From: JABCPO02 sp963546185
GTDB taxonomy: Bacteria > Bacillota > Clostridia > TANB77 > CAG-508
DNA: 10,153 bases
Direction: 5' to 3'
Assembly (NCBI GenBank): GCA_963546185.1
Contig: CAUULU010000036.1
Location: 1 to 10,153, forward strand
The translations under genes were made by a program, and so were the position numbers. Every line of letters starts with the position of its first letter. Positions within the stretch are counted from its first letter, which is position 1. Shown here one piece after another: positions 6,343 through 10,153 of this stretch. Below the pieces are notes generated by a model. That model saw only the letters and a list, made by a program, of their open reading frames with translations, did not search any database and was not told the origin of the DNA.

Positions 6343-8869
6343 CTATTCTTTCACTAGATATGCTCTATACCTGTATATATTTAAATTCTTAGTCTTTGAA
6401 TATATACCTTCTGATATATTTATCTTTGTATTTATATATTCAGATACTACAAAATTATATTTACTCATATCTATAATCACTTGTGTTGATACATCCATAC
6501 CTTCTGGTAATGTTTTATTATTATTTGTATAAAATACTATATTTGTAAGTGGTAACATATTAGATTCTGCTGGAATGTTTAAATGATAAAGATTATATGT
6601 CTTATCTTCTTTTCCTATATTAATCTTTTCCTCATTTATATTCAAATTATATATTTCTATATTATTTTCTTTAAGTTTAGATGTCCAGTTCCCAATCTTA
6701 TATATATCTACTTCCATATCTATTTTTATCTTACTTATAGCATTTTGAATCTTATCTAGATTTTCTTTAATTATATCTTTTAAATCTTCTAAATTCATAT
6801 CTTTCTTAAATTTCATCTCTTTGTATAATTCTCTATCTTCTTCTCTAAATGCTCTTTCTCTTAAATATCTAGTAGTTTTGAAATTTTGACTATTTCCAAA
6901 TATATCATAATCTACAGCATTTTCACCATATGCTAGTATATACATATTTTTTAATTCTTTTAAATATAATTCTAATTCTTGATAATATTCTTCTATATTA
7001 TTTTCAGTATTATTTCTATATTCCCTATATTTATTCATATATTTAAGCATTCCATTTATAGCTAAATATATACTAGAAATTTCAGAACTATCAAGTTTTT
7101 TCCTTATATATCTATCAATATCTTCTGCAAATTTTAAAAAGTCTAATTCATAATTAAATGTTTTATATAATTTTTCTTCCTTAAATTCTGTTTCTGGCTT
7201 AGATATAGTATCTTTTCTATCCTTATTAGTATATTTAAAAAATCCTATTAGACTTTTCTTTTCAATACTTATTTCTTTTATATATTCCATCCCATTTCTT
7301 ATATTTCTATCAAGATTTTCTATTATATTCTCTAATACTCCGAATATCTTTTAAATATAGTTTTAGCTGCTTATTTTGTTTTTCATATTCTTTATACAGG
7401 AATATATATTCTTCTATTGTACAAAAATCTCTTTTTAAGTTTATCTTTTCTTTTAATTCTTGTATTTCTTCTCTTTCTTTTTCTCTTAGTCTCTTTTCTT
7501 CTTCTTTATCTTTTTCCCAATCAATATCTTTATCTTCTTTTTTCTTTTTCTGTTCAAGACTTTTTTCATTTTGTTCTAATTGTTTTAATGGATCTTTTCC
7601 AAAGAAATATCTAAATTTTCCAAAAAATGTTTTCTTTGAATCTAAAAATGTTGTTATATAGTTTTGTAAGTTATTTAATTTTTCTTCTTTTTTAGTTTTT
7701 TCTTCTTTTAGTATCTCTAATTTTAATTTTTTAGCAATATTTTCATCAATATATGCCATTGTTTCTTCATATAATTTAACATAGTTTACAAGTAAAAAGT
7801 CTGGTATATCTTTTAATACTATATCATTATCATTATATCTAAATTTAAGTCCTTCTTTTTCTGATATTATTGTTTGAAATTTTAAATACTTATTTGTATC
7901 TTTTTCAAGTGTCATTAATGCTTTAGCTAGTTTTAAATATTCTGCCGCTTTATTCTTATTCTTCAAAGATATCCTATATATTGATGTAAGTCCATTATAT
8001 ATTTCAAAATTTCCTACAATCTCTAAACTATATTCATTCTTATTATTGTATAGTTCATATGTTATTGGCCATGATTTTGTAAAATACCATAATATATCTT
8101 CTAATTCTTGTATTTCTTCTTTGTATAGGAAGTTTTCTGAATATTCTAAATTAACAATTCCTGAATATATATATTCTTCTTTTCTTGTAATATAATATTC
8201 AGCTTTTTTTTGTAATATGTACTGTATTTCTTTAAAGACTATATCTTCTGTACATATAACAAGTAGATACTTATTTTCTTCTTTTATATAATATATTTCA
8301 TAAAAAACATCTTCTTCATATGTTATTTTAAAAGGTTCTTTTTCAAACAATCTTTTTTGTAGGTTATCTATTTCTTCACATTTACTATTATTATAGTTTT
8401 TTAATAGGTATTCTAATCTTACTCTATCAAAGTCTTTAAACTCTTTTGAATATATATAGTCTATTATAGGGATAGCATCTTTTAACTTATCCTTAATTTT
8501 ATCATTTCTACTATGATTTGTTACCATTACCTCTATTTTAGAGATTGGTATATATCTATATACTTTCTTTATATTATTTTCAAGTATAGCCTCTTGTTTT
8601 ATATTATATTTTCTATCACCATATATACTTTTAAGTTTCAAGTATATATTTTCAAGTGTTTCTTCATTATTGTATATATAATCTTCTTCATTATATTTTT
8701 CTTCTATATTATTATCTTCTTCTAAAGATATATCATTAAAATTAACTGTTTCAGTTTCTTTTACCTCTCCTTTTATATCTTTATCTCTACTTATATTTAA
8801 ATCTATTTTTATCTTTTCTAAATCTATTCCTATTTTATTTAATAATATGCTTATCTCTTTGTACATCAT
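6343..8869 (-). CDS. Unrecognised 841-residue coiled-coil protein (two reading frames joined by CGGA +1 shift)
   Basis: I do not recognise this protein. Read conventionally it is a 519-codon frame ending in TGA at 7310 and a separate 315-codon frame starting at 7290. At codon 510 the in-frame CGG (ATT CGGA GTA, 7339-7342) lets one skipped base carry the frame through D-I-G-V-L-E-N-I-I-E-N and straight into the second frame with no stop, giving one 841-residue protein ending in TAG. It has no signal peptide or membrane segment. Residues about 45-75 are acidic. About 390-510 is a highly charged Lys/Glu coiled-coil region. Two short related stretches, KKTFFGKFRYFFGK (about 412-425) and KKSLIGFFKYTNK (about 535-547), follow helical segments, hinting at a duplicated element. 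The C-terminal 300 residues are mixed alpha/beta, rich in Asn, Lys, Ile and Tyr. The start is ambiguous between adjacent ATGs (MMYKEIS), with only a weak AAGGAAAAAAG site about 13 bases upstream. It follows holA closely, but its function cannot be inferred. Confidence 0.75.
7339..7342 (-). other. In-frame CGGA, +1 shift site in the 841-residue gene (Gly510)
   Basis: The coding strand reads AAA GAT ATT CGGA GTA TTA GAG. ATT is the preceding codon. Without a shift the frame stops nine codons later at TGA. With one base skipped it runs open into the downstream frame through 7290, where a putative ATG becomes an internal methionine. Confidence 0.8.
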
Positions 8870-8896
8870 ATATATCTTTTTTCCTTATTCTATCTA

Positions 8897-9908
8897 CTAT
8901 ATCAACACAATTAGGTTTTTCAACCTATAATTTGCATTTTCATCTCCCTGTTTATACATTTCATCTATTTCATTTAATTCATTTAAAATGTATTTTAATT
9001 TCTTTTCTCCAAACATTTTAGCAATTTTAATATATTTTGTTATAAGAAAAGTTTGATTTTGTTTTAATTTTAGTATAAGTGATATACTATTTTCTAGATT
9101 ATCTTTTATACATATATTAACAATATATATATTTCTGAAAAACTTATACAAATATCCGTAGTAACATAAGTTCTGACTTTTTGTCTATAAATATATTTGC
9201 TAATTTTTGTGCTTCACTATATTTTTTTTCCAAGATATAGTCTGTTATCATATATACTACTGCTTCTTCATTTTTTATACATACATCTTCTATATCATCT
9301 TTAGTAATCTTTTCTCCTACTATTGCTTTATTCAAAAAACAAAGTTTCATAAGTTCATTTACCTGTACATATGTATTTTTTTCTACTAAATCTATCAAAA
9401 ATTTAATTTCACTCATCCCTAAATTTAAATTCTTTTCTTTTGCAATATCTAATAAGTATTTTTCATTTTCAATCCTTGGAAGCTTACTACATTCACAAAT
9501 TTTAACAACATCATTTTTCTTTGTTAAATATGGATATAGCTTATTCTTTTTCGAAATCTTCTTACTGTCAAAAACTATTATTATTGCTAAATCTTCTAAT
9601 ATTTCTTTCCTATACTCTTCTTGTGTTAATACCTTTTCAAAAAAAGTATATGGTGATGGTAAGTTTAAATCTTCTTTATCATTTTTTTCATTAAATATAT
9701 TTGTTTCAGCTTGGTATATTGTTATTATCTTATTTGAACTTAAAAATGAAGGTAATGTTAATTCATCATATATTTCTTCCCATTCTTCACCATTTAAATC
9801 AATCTTGTTTATACTATCTACAACATTACATTTTTTTTGTATTTCTTTTATCTTCTTATTCCTAATATATTCATCATCACCATATATTAAATATATATTA
9901 CCTACCAC
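8897..9908 (-). CDS. holA: DNA polymerase III delta subunit HolA (frame joined by one CGGA +1 shift)
   Basis: HolA is the delta subunit of the clamp loader, which opens the beta sliding clamp. The N-terminus (NIYLIYGDDEYIRNKKIKEI) is the typical delta start, followed by PSFLSSNKIITIYQAE, the region usually reading like PLFSDRRLVVVRNAE. The start is GTG, six bases after an AGGAG site. Read with the standard code the frame ends at residue 254 (...ELMLLRIFV), and the rest of the C-terminal helical domain (KFFRNIYIVNICIKDNLENS to KNLIVLI, TAG stop) lies in the +1 frame. Skipping one base at the in-frame CGG of codon 251 (9155-9158, CTA CGGA) gives ELMLLGYLYKFFRNIYIV and a 336-residue protein, the usual HolA length. 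The 841-residue gene follows 27 bases downstream and is probably cotranscribed. The alternative is a degraded pseudogene, but the rest of the protein is undamaged. Confidence 0.9.
9155..9158 (-). other. In-frame CGGA, +1 shift site in holA (Gly251)
   Basis: On the coding strand the reading is ATG TTA CTA CGGA TAT TTG. CTA is the preceding codon. Unshifted, translation ends four codons after CTA. Skipping one base continues as G-Y-L-Y-K-F-F-R into the family-conserved C-terminal domain. Confidence 0.85.
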
Positions 9909-9914
9909 AATATT

Positions 9915-9919
9915 CTCCT
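9915..9919 (-). promoter_or_regulatory. Ribosome binding site deciding the GTG start of holA
   Basis: The coding strand reads AGGAG, then six bases, then GTG at 9906-9908. The protein start M(V)VGNIYLIYGDDE fits the HolA N-terminus, and no in-frame ATG is as well placed. Confidence 0.75.
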
Positions 9920-10033
9920 ATATCTTTTCTATCTTTTGTTTACACACTAATATATAATATAACATAAAATATATATTTTTTAGTTTTAGTTATAACTATA
10001 ATATATATGTTTTTACACATATTTTTATATACT

Positions 10034-10153
10034 TTACATATATTTTTCTAATAATTTTTTTGACTTATTTGAATGTGCATGACATACAGCAATTGCAATA
10101 CTATCTGTTATATCATCAAGTGATGGTAATTTTTCTACATTTAATATAACTTT
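10034..10153 (-). CDS. ruvC: RuvC Holliday-junction resolvase, C-terminal end (partial)
   Basis: The last 39 codons and a TAA stop are visible; the rest lies beyond the right edge. The translation contains LPSLDDITDSIAIAVCHAHS, matching the conserved RuvC C-terminus (E. coli ...ADAADALAIAITHCH...). The two aspartates of DDITD (second and last) correspond to the metal-binding pair D138 and D141 of the E. coli enzyme, so the active-site end is intact. RuvC is a dimeric endonuclease that cuts Holliday junctions made by RuvAB during recombination and repair. It lies on the same strand as holA, 125 bases upstream of it. No CGG triplet falls in the visible part. The assignment rests on a short fragment with a very characteristic motif. 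Confidence 0.85.
   Translation of the reverse strand, partial: KVILNVEKLPSLDDITDSIAIAVCHAHSNKSKKLLEKYM

Noticed and set aside
593..9158. Explaining the breaks as ordinary pseudogenes or random indel errors
   Set aside because: All eight breaks are the same event (one extra base, same four-base context, same codon phase, before a Gly codon), and no other damage of any kind is seen in the genes. Random decay or random errors would not share one codon. A systematic platform error cannot be excluded without the reads, but it would have to sense the reading frame.
593..9158. Simple reassignment of CGG to another amino acid, as reported in some Bacillota
   Set aside because: Reassignment to Trp, Gln or any residue with triplet reading would leave the frame broken after each CGG. 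The downstream frame demands four bases per CGG.
255..9389. Plus-strand open frames of 60-175 codons
   Set aside because: They are antisense shadows of the minus-strand genes, rich in Phe, Leu and Tyr from T-rich complements, and show no family motifs.
9990..10033. Possible hairpin terminator after ruvC (around ATATGTG and CATATAT)
   Set aside because: The stem is almost pure A/T with a G-U pair and is not followed by a T run on the coding strand, so it is not supportable in such AT-rich DNA.
857..10036. TGA recoded as Trp, because no gene here ends in TGA
   Set aside because: Trp is encoded by TGG in the repaired genes and no in-frame TGA was met; nine genes with five TAA and four TAG stops are too few to argue anything.

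Overview
This window comes from a very AT-rich bacterium. The coding strand is purine-rich, arginine is almost always AGA, the ribosome binding sites are AGGAG-like, and a sortase and a two-gene glycan-type ABC exporter are present. Together these suggest a low-GC Bacillota (Clostridia- or Bacilli-like) genome; I cannot place it more finely. Every gene reads on the minus strand, so transcription runs from right to left.

Layout from right to left: the C-terminal end of ruvC (Holliday-junction resolvase); holA (DNA polymerase III delta) from a GTG start; a large 841-residue protein I do not recognise; a sigma-A-type promoter; an ABC exporter ATPase and its permease (Wzt/Wzm or TagH/TagG type), closed by a hairpin terminator; a small membrane-anchored hypothetical protein; a second strong promoter; then sortase, recG and ccdA in a compact run. 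The last 118 bases hold nothing I can support.

The main result is a decoding anomaly. Read with the standard code, five of the nine genes (holA, the 841-residue gene, the ABC ATPase, recG and ccdA) look broken into pieces. One rule repairs all of them. Wherever CGG falls in the reading frame, one base must be skipped, so that the four bases CGGA or CGGG stand for a single residue, which family conservation indicates is glycine. There are eight in-frame CGG triplets and all eight are +1 shift points. No CGG is read as arginine. Four further CGG strings on the coding strand lie out of frame, and there the frame continues undisturbed. In-frame CGA and CGT each occur once without a shift. recG alone needs four shifts, two of them back to back, and one restores the P-loop glycine of the helicase (GSGKT). 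After applying the rule no gene in the window is disrupted: RecG is 699 residues, HolA 336, CcdA 235 and the ATPase 250, all normal family lengths.

This looks like either genome-wide quadruplet decoding (CGGR as Gly, perhaps by a variant tRNA-Gly, with CGG lost as an arginine codon) or an extraordinarily codon-specific sequencing artefact. The frame and codon specificity favours biology. The responsible tRNA or factor is not encoded in this window.
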